From NCBI GenBank assembly GCA_013388645.1, contig JACAEV010000170.1:1-32302 (forward strand): DNA of 32,302 nucleotides, read 5' to 3'. This DNA comes from Syntrophaceae bacterium. Its GTDB lineage: Bacteria > Desulfobacterota > BSN033 > UBA1163. Below the pieces are notes generated by a model. That model was not told the origin of the DNA. It worked only from the letters and a program-made list of their open reading frames with translations, and did not search any database. A program made the position numbers and the translations under genes. Positions 1 to 7,917 of this stretch are shown here, piece by piece; positions within the stretch are counted from its first letter, which is position 1; each line of letters begins with the position of its first letter.

Positions 1-171
1 GGAGACCGTCTCGAGACGGACATTAAAATGGGGAAAGAATCTGGAATTGCCACAGGCATTGTCCTCACCGGGGTTACCGATGAGGAAACACTCAGAGGGG
101 TAAAACATACTTCCAATCAACCTGATTTTGTCTTTCAAAGTATCGCCGATGTTGAAAATCTTCTGATATAG
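1..171 (+). CDS. HAD-IIA (NagD/phosphoglycolate phosphatase-like) hydrolase, 3' end only
   Basis: The window opens inside an open frame that ends at TAG (169-171) and encodes 56 residues. It begins with GDRLETDIKMGKESGIATG and continues with IVLTGVT. This is the conserved C-terminal motif of the HAD subfamily IIA (NagD, 4-nitrophenylphosphatase, phosphoglycolate phosphatase): the acidic motif IV Asp residues of G-D-R-x-x-T-D that help bind Mg2+, then the strand leading to LTGVT. Family members are about 255-275 residues, so roughly four fifths of the gene lies upstream of base 1. The exact substrate cannot be told from the tail. The next gene starts 172 bp downstream behind its own promoter, so this is probably the end of a separate transcript. 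Confidence 0.8.
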   Translation, partial: GDRLETDIKMGKESGIATGIVLTGVTDEETLRGVKHTSNQPDFVFQSIADVENLLI

Positions 172-247
172 AATAAGATACGGAGAACCGGTGATGGGGA
201 GGTTGGAAGATAATACCCACTGATCATAAGCCTGTAGGTGATTTTCC

Positions 248-276
248 TTGACATCCTAATTACACCATTGTATCTT
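248..276 (+). promoter_or_regulatory. Sigma70-type promoter for the secreted-protein gene
   Basis: A perfect -35 box TTGACA (248-253) is followed by a 17-bp spacer and a -10-like TATCTT (271-276, 4 of 6 matches). It lies about 65 bp upstream of the start codon at 344. The gap after the HAD gene holds nothing else that I recognise. Assigned from sequence only. Confidence 0.5.
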
Positions 277-343
277 TCTGCCCATCTTAAAGCAGATTTT
301 TATAATTGTCATCCATTCGAATAAAGAGAGGAGGTAGCGATAC

Positions 344-1057
344 ATGAGAACTCAGATTTTGGTAATCGTATTGAGCTTGATGCTCAGCATTTCGGTAAGT
401 TACGGCCAGGGAACGAAATCTTTGGTCCAGTCGAAGCCAGTGCGTTTCACTCAGGGAGGGTACCAGTACACAGTGCAGTCTACTCTGAGTGATGGCAAGC
501 TGGAGACGGTCGTCCGCTATACCCCAACTGCTGGTCGATCCTCTTCCAAGCCTGGAGAAGTGCGCGTGGCTCTCGGACGAAGGAACGCCTCCATTTCCTC
601 GCGGGTAGGCGATGGGAGCACAATAACCCTGACACAGGCTGGCTCTCGGCTAACCGCCGTTTACTCTCACGGTGACAAGAAGGTCCGGAAGGAGGGTAAT
701 GAAGCAGAGGTAATGCGTTTTATCGACGACCAGTACATAGCCAACGCAACAGGTCGACCCAAAACCGACTCACCCTTTGTTGGGAAGTTTACAGCCAAGG
801 ATCCTGCGCTCATGGGTAAAATGAAGAAGTCCTTCCTCCAGACAGTAGAGGAAGTGAAACAGCGGCATGAGGCTAGGTTGGAGCGGATGTTAGAAGATAT
901 GCGGCGCTGGTGTAAGGAGAACCCGGAGTGGGAGGGGTGTCCGAAATTTAGTTTTTGCCAACGCGCTGATCAAGGTTGCAGCGGGGGAAGTACCGTTTCG
1001 TGCGCCTTCGCAGCCGGTTGCGATTTTTTTGAATGGCTATTCGATTTTACTTACTGA
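344..1057 (+). CDS. Secreted protein of unknown function, cysteine-rich C-terminus
   Basis: I do not recognise this 237-residue protein. The start is well supported by AGGAGGT (329-335) 8 bp before ATG. Residues 1-22 form a signal peptide: Arg near the start, a hydrophobic stretch ILVIVLSLMLSISV, then a likely cut after SYG or YGQ. The mature part has a Ser/Thr-rich, probably beta-rich region (about 25-125). A charged helix follows (about 160-195, with KQRHEARLERMLEDMRRWCK). The last 50 residues carry six cysteines (including EGCPKFSFC and GCSGG), consistent with disulfides formed outside the cytoplasm. Its GC-rich codon choice appears to differ from the genes after base 2850, and it shares this with the next gene, hinting at joint acquisition. 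Export is a firm inference; function is unknown. Confidence 0.6.
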   Translation: MRTQILVIVLSLMLSISVSYGQGTKSLVQSKPVRFTQGGYQYTVQSTLSDGKLETVVRYTPTAGRSSSKPGEVRVALGRRNASISSRVGDGSTITLTQAGSRLTAVYSHGDKKVRKEGNEAEVMRFIDDQYIANATGRPKTDSPFVGKFTAKDPALMGKMKKSFLQTVEEVKQRHEARLERMLEDMRRWCKENPEWEGCPKFSFCQRADQGCSGGSTVSCAFAAGCDFFEWLFDFTY

Positions 1058-1241
1058 TTGGAAAGGTGATGGCTTTGAGGCTTACTGTTCTTATCTCCGT
1101 GTATATTGGAAACAAATTGGCTCCCCGAAGAAGTATGCTTATCAACAAATCAGACAAGTGACATCGCTGGGCGGTATGGTTCGATTCGGGAAGCTTGCTG
1201 TTTCATTTACGCTACAACTCATCAATAAGGAGGAAGACGAC

Positions 1242-2210
1242 ATGCATACTGGAACAAGTTGGCTTCTACGGAGTATCATAAGGATTCTTTGGTGTCGGTC
1301 GAGAAGTTCCGCTGCTGAACTTGGGATAGCTGCAGTGCTTTTAATCACCCTCGCTGGTGCTGTCTGGGCTCAGCAACCAGCCAGGCTCACGCCGAGTAGG
1401 GACAGCGCACCCCCCGGAGCCACGGTCAGAGTCGAAATGGACCCGGTCATCGGGCTGGGGAAACACCATATCGAGAACGTGCGTATGGTCCTCCGTCCAT
1501 CTCAGGCCCAGGGGCCGGAGTCTGACCTCGTGCTCAGGATTATTGAGTACCAGGGAGCCTGGTTTTCGGTTCGAATCCCCCAGGACGCTAGTCTCGACAT
1601 GGGTCCTTGCCGGCTGTTGCTGCTTAATTCCCGCGGCGATATTCTCGCTTCGTCCGGAAACCGGTTTTTCCGCATCGTCTCAGCGGCTCCATCGGCCTCC
1701 CAAAAACCTGTGCCGGGCGCCGATGCACGTCCAAGCAAGGAGGAGGTTCGAGCCAAGGAGAAGATGTCGACTCCGGGTGTACGGGCAGAGGCACGAGAGC
1801 CAGTTGTCTTGACGACACCAGGCGTGGCAGGGCAAGCCAAAAAGCTTCCGCTGCAAGTCGCGGATTATGTTACGATAGGAAGAAAAAATATGGAGCTTCG
1901 TGACGATTATCGTTATCCTATGGTGTTTCATCTTCCGGCCGACTTGAGACTTGATGGTCAAGGGGTGCTAATGTTCATGGCAAATCCGGAACAGGGAGGA
2001 GTTGTTATCACGTTATGGGTGTCCATAAACGGCCACAACGTCAAAACCATCAATTTCCGTGAAGGAACGATGCACGCTCGTTGCATATCCTTCAATGCCA
2101 AGGGAGTCCTTCTCGCCGGTAGGAACGAAATCGAATTTAAAAAATCGGGGGGCGGGCTCACGCTCAGCATTGACGATATTGTCCTATGGTTTCAGCGGGA
2201 GGTGCAGTAA
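1242..2210 (+). CDS. Secreted two-domain protein of unknown function
   Basis: This is 322 residues from the ATG at 1242, chosen because AAGGAGGA (about 1227-1234) sits 7 bp upstream. An open frame continues further upstream but has no ribosome site and no conserved look. A hydrophobic segment ELGIAAVLLITLAGAVWAQQ (about residues 26-45) acts as a long-N-region signal peptide with an AWAQ-type cleavage site. The first mature domain (about 45-150) looks like a beta sandwich: it begins with a proline/glycine-rich APPGATVRVEMDPV, a style seen in Ig-like/IPT modules. A linker with Pro, Ala, Lys and Glu follows (about 155-205). The last 110 residues form a second beta-rich domain with SINGHNV and SIDDIVLWF. 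I assign no function. It probably forms a pair with the preceding secreted gene. Confidence 0.55.
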   Translation: MHTGTSWLLRSIIRILWCRSRSSAAELGIAAVLLITLAGAVWAQQPARLTPSRDSAPPGATVRVEMDPVIGLGKHHIENVRMVLRPSQAQGPESDLVLRIIEYQGAWFSVRIPQDASLDMGPCRLLLLNSRGDILASSGNRFFRIVSAAPSASQKPVPGADARPSKEEVRAKEKMSTPGVRAEAREPVVLTTPGVAGQAKKLPLQVADYVTIGRKNMELRDDYRYPMVFHLPADLRLDGQGVLMFMANPEQGGVVITLWVSINGHNVKTINFREGTMHARCISFNAKGVLLAGRNEIEFKKSGGGLTLSIDDIVLWFQREVQ

Positions 2211-2635
2211 AGTCTGCGAGGTCCCGAACTGTCATGCCTTTGGCGAGACGAATAGTAAATAAGGTCAGTGTAGGAAATTAAGAATATTCCTGCTTTTTTA
2301 ATTAAACCAAAAATAATTTGAAATGCTACAGAGATATTGTAGGAGTAAGGCTTAAGGGGTCACATCTTCATATGTCATTATTTTGACCTAATCACCCTCT
2401 CTTTCATCACAAGCAAAAAAACTGGTCCCCCCTTTTTGGATGTAAAACTTTAAATCTTTCATCCATCTTTTTAACCTTCCGGAAAGAGGGTAACGGTTAA
2501 GTTTGGATATGATCGCCTTTAAAAAATTGTCTTGGTGTTTTGATTTGTAAATGGATGCTGAATTACCTATCCTGACTAAAAAAAGGTTTGTTAAGGAAGG
2601 GCCCGCCATCGGCAGGTCCTTCAAATAGCCAATAG
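2211..2635. other. Non-coding or degraded intergenic stretch
   Basis: About 425 bp without a gene I can defend. It is AT-rich near 2270-2320. A segment at 2357-2391 begins AGGGGTCACATC and ends TTTTGACC, which resembles the ends of small mobile elements, but the two ends match poorly as an inverted repeat. A minus-strand reading frame of 78 codons (2388-2624) has no recognisable family, no ribosome site that I can see, and lies against the radical SAM remnant. The stretch may be the scar of an insertion. Confidence 0.4.
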
Positions 2636-2824
2636 AACAAAGGGGAGATCATCCTCACAGAACTGGTGACGGCCCTGCAGAAAAATGATGAGAAATTCCA
2701 TTCCATTCAGGGGATCAGTTTTTAATCAAATGGCCAGGTCGTTCGTATCCCTTCCAGACCCTTCCTGGAAAATCTTGACAGCCTTTCCCTCCCTGCCAGA
2801 CATCTCATTCCTATGGATGATTAA
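2636..2824 (+). pseudogene. Remnant of a B12-binding-domain radical SAM protein
   Basis: Two short plus-strand segments in different frames read as adjoining parts of one known protein type. The first (from about 2642) reads GEIILTELVTALQKND and then FHSIQGISF before a stop. After a frameshift the second (about 2729-2824) reads NGQVVRIPSRPFLENLDSL and then PARHLIPMDD before TAA. This order (G-E-x-x-L-x-x-L-v-x-A-L, i-x-G-I-s-f, r-P-f-l-e-n-L-D-s-L-p-x-P-a-R-h-l-i-P-M-D) is the stretch between the cobalamin-binding domain and the radical SAM core in B12-dependent radical SAM enzymes. Both the B12 domain and the CxxxCxxC core are missing, so this is a small non-functional relic, not a gene. Confidence 0.7.
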
Positions 2825-2851
2825 AGGCCCGGAGGCATTCCCTGGATTCTC

Positions 2852-3595
2852 TTATTTCTTCCCTTTCACTCCATCTCCGGTCATGGGGACAAAGACCACT
2901 GGGATCACGTCAGTCGTCTCGATCTTTCCCGATCGTTTGACAATTTTTTTTAACTCCTGCATATAAGTGCCCACCGGAACAACCATTCGTCCTCCCTCTT
3001 TTAGTTGTTCGATAAGGGGCTTTGGGATATGGTCAGGCGCCGCCGTGACGATGATGGCATCAAAAGGGGCTACTTCCGGCCAACCTAAATATCCATCCCC
3101 TGCTCTCACGTTGATATTCTGATATCCAAGCTGCCGAAGTCTTTTTTCCGCCGAAGAAGCAAGCGTTTCAATGATTTCGATGGAGTATACTTCTTTCGTT
3201 AATTCGGCCAAGATGGCTGCTTGATAGCCTGAGCCAGTCCCGATCTCTAAAACTTTTTCATCTCCTTTCAGTTCTAAAAGTTCTGTCATGAGGGCGACGA
3301 TATAGGGTTGAGAGATGGTTTGACCCTCTCCAATTGGAAGGGGTTGATCGGAATAGGCCGAGCTTAAATATTCATCAGGGACAAAAAGGTGTCGTTCGAC
3401 CTTACTCATCACAGAAAGGACACGAGGGTCTTTTACGCCTCTCGCTTTAATCTGGGTGTCGACCATCTTCTCGCGCATGGTTTTAAAATCCTCCTTCAGG
3501 GTTGACTCAGAACCCTTTTTCCCATTCGTGCATTGGAGGAGCACAAGGGTTAGGATAGTCAATACGACTACCCTGAAAATTGCTTTTTTATCCAT
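2852..3595 (-). CDS. pcm: Protein-L-isoaspartate O-methyltransferase with N-terminal hydrophobic export-like segment
   Basis: This 247-residue enzyme methylates L-isoaspartyl residues in damaged proteins using S-adenosylmethionine. The family motifs are clear: TISQP (93-97), SAM-binding motif I VLEIGTGSGY (115-124), the acidic end of motif II (SIEI), DAIIVTAA and GGRMVVPVG. ATG at 3595 is preferred over a GTG three codons upstream because GGGTGG lies about 6 bp before the ATG. Unlike the cytosolic enzymes of about 210 residues, it has about 38 extra N-terminal residues with a KK..R start, a hydrophobic run (residues 9-20) and Cys22. This resembles a signal peptide or lipoprotein signal, though Gln at -1 makes the lipobox poor. 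It is divergent from the TPR gene and convergent with the radical SAM remnant. The family call is strong; the location is uncertain. Confidence 0.9.
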   Translation of the reverse strand: MDKKAIFRVVVLTILTLVLLQCTNGKKGSESTLKEDFKTMREKMVDTQIKARGVKDPRVLSVMSKVERHLFVPDEYLSSAYSDQPLPIGEGQTISQPYIVALMTELLELKGDEKVLEIGTGSGYQAAILAELTKEVYSIEIIETLASSAEKRLRQLGYQNINVRAGDGYLGWPEVAPFDAIIVTAAPDHIPKPLIEQLKEGGRMVVPVGTYMQELKKIVKRSGKIETTDVIPVVFVPMTGDGVKGKK

Positions 3596-3626
3596 GATCA
3601 CCACCCTATCACAGTTGTAAAAATCC

Positions 3627-3641
3627 TGTCAATCCTTGACA
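3627..3641. promoter_or_regulatory. Perfect 15-bp palindrome in a divergent promoter region (possible operator)
   Basis: TGTCAATCCTTGACA is a perfect 6-3-6 inverted repeat lying between the pcm-like gene and the TPR gene. Its right half is also the candidate -35 box of the TPR gene, so a bound regulator would block that promoter. The left half read on the minus strand is also TTGACA, but no workable -10 follows before the pcm start. An operator role is inference. Confidence 0.3.
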
Positions 3642-3663
3642 ATATTGAAATATATTTGATACT
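3636..3663 (+). promoter_or_regulatory. Putative promoter for the TPR-tonB operon
   Basis: A perfect TTGACA (3636-3641), a 16-bp AT-rich spacer, and GATACT (3658-3663; 4 of 6 matches to TATAAT) lie about 20 bp before the start codon at 3683. The very short leader still has room for the AAAAAGGG ribosome site. Confidence 0.4.
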
Positions 3664-3682
3664 TTTTTAAAAAGGGTTGAAT

Positions 3683-6600
3683 ATGTTTCACTTTTTCCTA
3701 AAAGTGTTGAGTCTTTTTCTTTTGATTTCGATCACCGTCTCTTTCCCTGTTTTTCAAAGCCAGGGGCAATATCCACCTCAGACGGGTTCTTCCGAAGTCA
3801 CCTTTTTTGGAAAGGAGGAGACAAAATGGATTGAGAAGAGGGAGGTGCCTCTTCCTATCATCATAGGGCAGGGAATCAAAGAAGAGCCTCGCATGGACTC
3901 TTTCTATCTGGACGAGGACTCGATCGGTCCCACGAAGAAAATGAGCGCCACGACGGCAAAGCCAGGTTGTGCCTATTCCAGTCGGTTCACTTCGGGTTTG
4001 GCAAAGACGTTTGTAGGAGATAAAGCCCTCTACGAGAAAGGTCGATATCAATATTTTAAAGGGTCTTATGAAGATGCCATCGCCTCTTTCCAAAAATTGA
4101 TTCAAGACTACCCACAAAGTGAATGGGCGGGTCCGTCCTATTACTGGATGGGGGAAGCCAGATATCACCAGGAAAAGGAGGGAGAGGCGTTTCTTCATTT
4201 CCATCAGGTCATCGAAAAATATCCTAAGAGTGAATTCTATGATTATTCTCTTTACTCCTGTGGCTGGATTAAACTTAAACAGGGGGCCTATGAAGAGGGC
4301 CATCGTTTTTTTCATCAGGCTCATGAAAAAACATCCACTCATCCCATCGCCGAGTCCTCTCTCTTCTGGTCCGGGTATTGCCTTTATCAATTGGGTCGCT
4401 ATTCGGAGACCCTTCCAGAAATGGAGCGTCTCCTTCAACAATACCCAAATGGGAAGTGGAGGCCAGAAGCTGAATACCTGATCGGGGTCAGCATCTTTCG
4501 ACTGAAACGATATCAAGAGGCAGCCGATCTCTTTAAAAACTTCTGGAGACGTTATCCCAAGCACCCCTTGGAAGAAAGCACCCGTTATGCCTTAGGTTGG
4601 AGTTTACTCTCCCTCGGACAATATGCCGAAGGGAGAAAGACATTTGAGGACATCCTCCTGACCTACCCTGGGACCAGACTCTCCGATCCCATTTTCTGGG
4701 GTATTGTGAAAACCTATCTGGGGACGGACGAGGTGGAGAGAGCGGTGCTTCTCTATCAGAGATTTCTTTCCCAATTTCTCTCCTCCCCATGGTTGGAGCA
4801 AACTCTCTTTGACATCGGGCAATATTATTTCATGAAAAAAGACTATTCCAGTGCTGCCACCACCTTTCGTCAATTTCTGTGGACCTACCTCGAGAGCGAC
4901 CTTCGGGAGAGGGTCTACTTCATGTTAGGAGAAAGCCTATTCAATCAAAAAGATTATCCAGGCGCAATTGCGGCTTATCATCAAGTCTTAGAGGAGAAGG
5001 GAAGGACAAAACTTGAACCTGAAGTTTTTTCAAAATTGGGTTACGCCCATTTCTATTTAAAAAATTATGAAGTGGCGATCCAGTTTTGGGACCGACTCCT
5101 GGTGGATTTCCCACAGTTCGAAAAAAGAAATGAGATTCTTTATTGGGCGGTAGAGGCATCACTTTTGAAAGCGGATTATCGGAAAGGGGTTGGATATGTC
5201 GACAAGTTGAAGGAAGATCCCATCCTCTATCCCAAAGGGCTGAATAGTTTGGGATGGTATCATTTTCAGAGGAGGGAGTGGAAGGAGGCCAACCAGTATT
5301 TTTTGAAGATCCTTTCAGAATTTCCTCATTATCGTTCCTCTCCCTCCCTTTTTCTTTTAATTGGGGAGTGCTATTTAAATCAGAATGAATATTCGAAGGC
5401 CAAACTCTATCTTACGCGATCGACTTCGATGAAGGAAGGAAATGGAGACAGGGAGAAGGCCACCTATCTGCTTGGGTGGGTCGCTTATCGAGAGGAACGA
5501 TTTGGAGATGCGATCACTCAATTCCAAACCCTCTTGGAATTGAACCCCTTCAGTTCCTATCGTGATGAATCTCAGTATTGGATTGGTTGGTCTTTTTTCC
5601 GGAAGAAAGAGTTCCAAAAGGCCATTGAGGAATTTCAGCATCTCGTCCAGCGGTACCCAGAAAGCCCTTATGTCCCGTCAGCGCTCTTGAAGATCGGGGA
5701 CGGGCATTATAATCTCAAACGATATGCCACTGCCATCCCATCCTATTCCCATGTCGTCAAAGCCTATCCGAAATCGAAAGAAGCGCCCGAGGCTGATTTT
5801 GGCATTCTCCTTTGTTTATTTCATGAAAAAAAATATGACGCCTTTGTTTCCCAGGTAGAAACTTTTTTGAAGCGATACCCACAACACGTGTTGGCTAGCC
5901 AAGCCCTGATGCAGTTGGGGGATTACTATCAAAAGGAACGATTGAAGGAGAAGGCGGTCAAAACCTTTCGAGAGCTCATCAACCTTTATCCCCAGAGCGA
6001 GTGGGCCGAGGAAGCTCAGTTCCATATTGCTCGTCTCTTCATCCAGGATCGAAGATGGAACGAAGCCGTGGAGGAGATGGATAAAGCCATTCGACAATAT
6101 CCCAAGAGTCGTTTTTTACCCGAAGCCCATGTCGAGCTGGGAGATCTTTTTCTCCTCCTCAAGGATTACCCCAAAGCGCTTGAACGTTATGAGTGGGTCA
6201 TCAAGAACCATCCTCAACATCCATCCATCAAAAGGGTCTATTTTGGAATGGAGGAGGCTTATCGAAACTGGGGGAAGATGGATCAGGTTGAGAGGATTCT
6301 GAAAGAGCTCATCCATCATTTCCCTCAGGACCCCGTTCAGTTCGAAGGCCAACTGAGGTTGGGGCATCTTTACCTTGCCCAGAAGAAGTTTGGGGAGGCC
6401 GTCGCTGCATTGTCCATGGCCGTGCGAAGTCCTGAAGAAAGGGTAGCCAGTCAGGCCCAATTCAAATTGGGAGAGGCTTACATCGAAGCTGGAAATCGAG
6501 AATCGGCCCTTCTCCAATTTTCAAATGTGGTCTATCTTTACCCTCATCATGTTGACCTCGTGGAAGAAGCCCTTCTGAAATTGGGAGCTCTTTATCTGGA

Positions 6601-6724
6601 AGAGAAGAAATTTTCTGAAGCCACTCAGGTCTATCGTAAATTGTTGGAGAAAAGTAAAAGGGAAGATCGAAGAGAGATAGCCAAAAAAATGCTCGCTCAG
6701 ATCAGTCAGGAGAATATTCGTTGA
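3683..6724 (+). CDS. Large exported TPR-repeat protein
   Basis: This is 1,013 residues from the ATG at 3683, chosen because AAGGG ends 6 bp upstream; a TTG two codons earlier lies too close to that site. Residues 1-28 form a signal peptide (MFHFFLKVLSLFLLISITVS, then FPVFQSQGQ). After a low-complexity segment to about residue 112, the rest is a solenoid of some two dozen tetratricopeptide-like units. They follow the CpoB/YbgF/BamD style: Y-x-x-A-x-x-x-F-x-x-h-x-x-x-Y-P-x-S, for example YEDAIASFQKLIQDYPQS and FQKAIEEFQHLVQRYPES. Such proteins are periplasmic scaffolds for envelope machines. It overlaps the TonB-like gene by 4 bp (TTGA), so the two products are probably made in ratio and work together. 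The partner complex is unknown. Confidence 0.85.
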   Translation: MFHFFLKVLSLFLLISITVSFPVFQSQGQYPPQTGSSEVTFFGKEETKWIEKREVPLPIIIGQGIKEEPRMDSFYLDEDSIGPTKKMSATTAKPGCAYSSRFTSGLAKTFVGDKALYEKGRYQYFKGSYEDAIASFQKLIQDYPQSEWAGPSYYWMGEARYHQEKEGEAFLHFHQVIEKYPKSEFYDYSLYSCGWIKLKQGAYEEGHRFFHQAHEKTSTHPIAESSLFWSGYCLYQLGRYSETLPEMERLLQQYPNGKWRPEAEYLIGVSIFRLKRYQEAADLFKNFWRRYPKHPLEESTRYALGWSLLSLGQYAEGRKTFEDILLTYPGTRLSDPIFWGIVKTYLGTDEVERAVLLYQRFLSQFLSSPWLEQTLFDIGQYYFMKKDYSSAATTFRQFLWTYLESDLRERVYFMLGESLFNQKDYPGAIAAYHQVLEEKGRTKLEPEVFSKLGYAHFYLKNYEVAIQFWDRLLVDFPQFEKRNEILYWAVEASLLKADYRKGVGYVDKLKEDPILYPKGLNSLGWYHFQRREWKEANQYFLKILSEFPHYRSSPSLFLLIGECYLNQNEYSKAKLYLTRSTSMKEGNGDREKATYLLGWVAYREERFGDAITQFQTLLELNPFSSYRDESQYWIGWSFFRKKEFQKAIEEFQHLVQRYPESPYVPSALLKIGDGHYNLKRYATAIPSYSHVVKAYPKSKEAPEADFGILLCLFHEKKYDAFVSQVETFLKRYPQHVLASQALMQLGDYYQKERLKEKAVKTFRELINLYPQSEWAEEAQFHIARLFIQDRRWNEAVEEMDKAIRQYPKSRFLPEAHVELGDLFLLLKDYPKALERYEWVIKNHPQHPSIKRVYFGMEEAYRNWGKMDQVERILKELIHHFPQDPVQFEGQLRLGHLYLAQKKFGEAVAALSMAVRSPEERVASQAQFKLGEAYIEAGNRESALLQFSNVVYLYPHHVDLVEEALLKLGALYLEEKKFSEATQVYRKLLEKSKREDRREIAKKMLAQISQENIR

Positions 6725-7548
6725 CCCCCAAAAGATCAGCCCATAGCAAAAAATGGTCACTTTTCCTGCTCTTTCTTTTTCTGTTCCTGACCGGTCTTTT
6801 CTTGTGGATTTTTTTCTTTGTCCCCGCCTTTCCCACTCGTTTAGAGGAGGCTTGGAGAGCTCTGACTCAAGAAAGCAAAAGGATTTTGGGATGGAAAGAG
6901 GGGGAGGTCCCTCCAGAGGAAAAACGGATCAGGGAGGAAGTCATTTTTAAAAAGATGAAGGAGGCGAGTTCGCATCAGGATTGGAGGACCCTCGCACCGG
7001 AGTATCCTCGACCAGCGAAAAAAGAATCGCGAACTGCCGAAGAGAAGATGAAAGCCTTCAAGAGCACCCCAGAATTTAAAGAGATCGATCGGGAGTTGAA
7101 AGCCTATCTCAAAAAGAAGGAGGACCTTTTCTATCCGGAACCGCCTGCCCCATCTTTCAAAGATGCAACCGATTTCATTCCGATGAAGAACAAAGGGGCG
7201 GAAAAGGTCATTGAGAGATTGCAGAGTGCAAAAGAAGGAGACGTTCAGGAAAAACCTCTGGAGGAGAACCTTCGATTAGGGATCAAGGGACCTCTTCTGA
7301 CGCGGAGAATCTTGGAAAGACCTAATCCACCTCAAATCAAAGTGAAAGTGGAGGCAGAGATTGAATTGATGCTTTGGGTGTTACCCAACGGGACGGTGGA
7401 TCGTGTCGTCCCTTCGGTCAAGGGAGATGCGGAATTGGAGAGGATCTCGATTCAATACTTAAAACAATGGCGATTTGCACCCCTGCCCAAAGAGCAACCA
7501 CAGGTTGAACAATGGGGGTCCATTCCCATTAAATTTAAACTGCAATAG
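6721..7548 (+). CDS. TonB C-terminal domain protein (energy-transducer type)
   Basis: This is 275 residues starting at TTG 6721, which overlaps the TPR stop codon (TTGA). AGGAGA (6708-6713) lies 7 bp upstream, and no better start exists before the membrane segment. Residues 12-36 form one transmembrane helix after a basic KRSAHSKK leader. A charged, Lys/Glu-rich periplasmic spacer runs to about 200. Residues about 200-275 form a TonB_C domain: VKVEAEIELMLWVLPNGTVD, a central GDAELE, QYLKQWRFAPLP, then the IPIKFKL terminal strand. TonB family proteins pass proton-motive-force energy to outer-membrane partners. The usual Pro-Lys/Pro-Glu spacer is replaced by a plain charged one, and no ExbB/ExbD lies nearby. 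A structural role alongside the TPR protein is as likely as transport. Confidence 0.75.
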   Translation: MTPKRSAHSKKWSLFLLFLFLFLTGLFLWIFFFVPAFPTRLEEAWRALTQESKRILGWKEGEVPPEEKRIREEVIFKKMKEASSHQDWRTLAPEYPRPAKKESRTAEEKMKAFKSTPEFKEIDRELKAYLKKKEDLFYPEPPAPSFKDATDFIPMKNKGAEKVIERLQSAKEGDVQEKPLEENLRLGIKGPLLTRRILERPNPPQIKVKVEAEIELMLWVLPNGTVDRVVPSVKGDAELERISIQYLKQWRFAPLPKEQPQVEQWGSIPIKFKLQ

Positions 7549-7627
7549 AGCAGAGAGAAGATGACCTCTCCCATGTCAGGAATGTTTGATTTCATAAACG
7601 TATTCTATATGTGAGTGGGGATGGCCG

Positions 7628-7915
7628 GTGAGAAAGAAACGTCTTCTCCTTTTCATTTTTATTCCCCTTTTGATTTTTGGAGCCCTTACCTTCTTTGGAG
7701 AAAAAGGGATGCTTCAACTCTATCGCCTCAAGAAAGAGATCACCCAGATCAAGGAGAGAAATATAAAACTGGAGGAAGAGAATCAGAAGTTGAGGGAAGA
7801 GGTGAAACGGTTACAAAGGGATAAACGTTATATCGAAGAAATTGCCCGAAAGGAGCTGGGCATGGTGAAAGAGGGAGAGATCATTTATCAATTCGATGAC
7901 CAAAAAACCAAATAG
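7628..7915 (+). CDS. ftsB: FtsB/DivIC-type septum formation initiator
   Basis: This 95-residue bitopic protein is the right size for FtsB (about 90-105). A short basic cytoplasmic tail (RKKR) is followed by one membrane helix (about 5-23). A strong heptad coiled coil (about 33-68, IKERNIKLEEENQKLREEV) comes next, then the family signature RDKRYIEEIARKELGMVKEGE, close to the consensus Y-x-E-x-x-A-R-x-x-L-x-M-V-x-x-G-E. FtsB joins FtsL and FtsQ to activate septal peptidoglycan synthesis. The start is GTG at 7628, with a GTGGGG ribosome-site-like stretch (7614-7620) upstream. It stands 79 bp after the TonB-like gene and ends just before the phased palindrome. Confidence 0.85.
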   Translation: MRKKRLLLFIFIPLLIFGALTFFGEKGMLQLYRLKKEITQIKERNIKLEEENQKLREEVKRLQRDKRYIEEIARKELGMVKEGEIIYQFDDQKTK

Positions 7916-7917
7916 CA

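Noticed and set aside
1029-1241. Upstream extension of the second secreted protein
   Set aside because: The strong ribosome site and signal peptide place the start at 1242; the extra region has no protein-like features.
2357-2391. Possible small mobile element end (AGGGGTCACATC ... TTTTGACC)
   Set aside because: The two ends match too poorly as an inverted repeat and no second copy is visible in the window.
2388-2624. Minus-strand open frame of 78 codons with a basic, aromatic C-terminal half
   Set aside because: No family recognised, no ribosome site seen, and it lies in a region of decay between insertion-like ends and a pseudogene. I do not call it a gene.
3605-3632. Minus-strand promoter for the pcm-like gene starting at TTGACA
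   Set aside because: The only -10-like sequence at the right spacing overlaps the ribosome site, leaving no leader.
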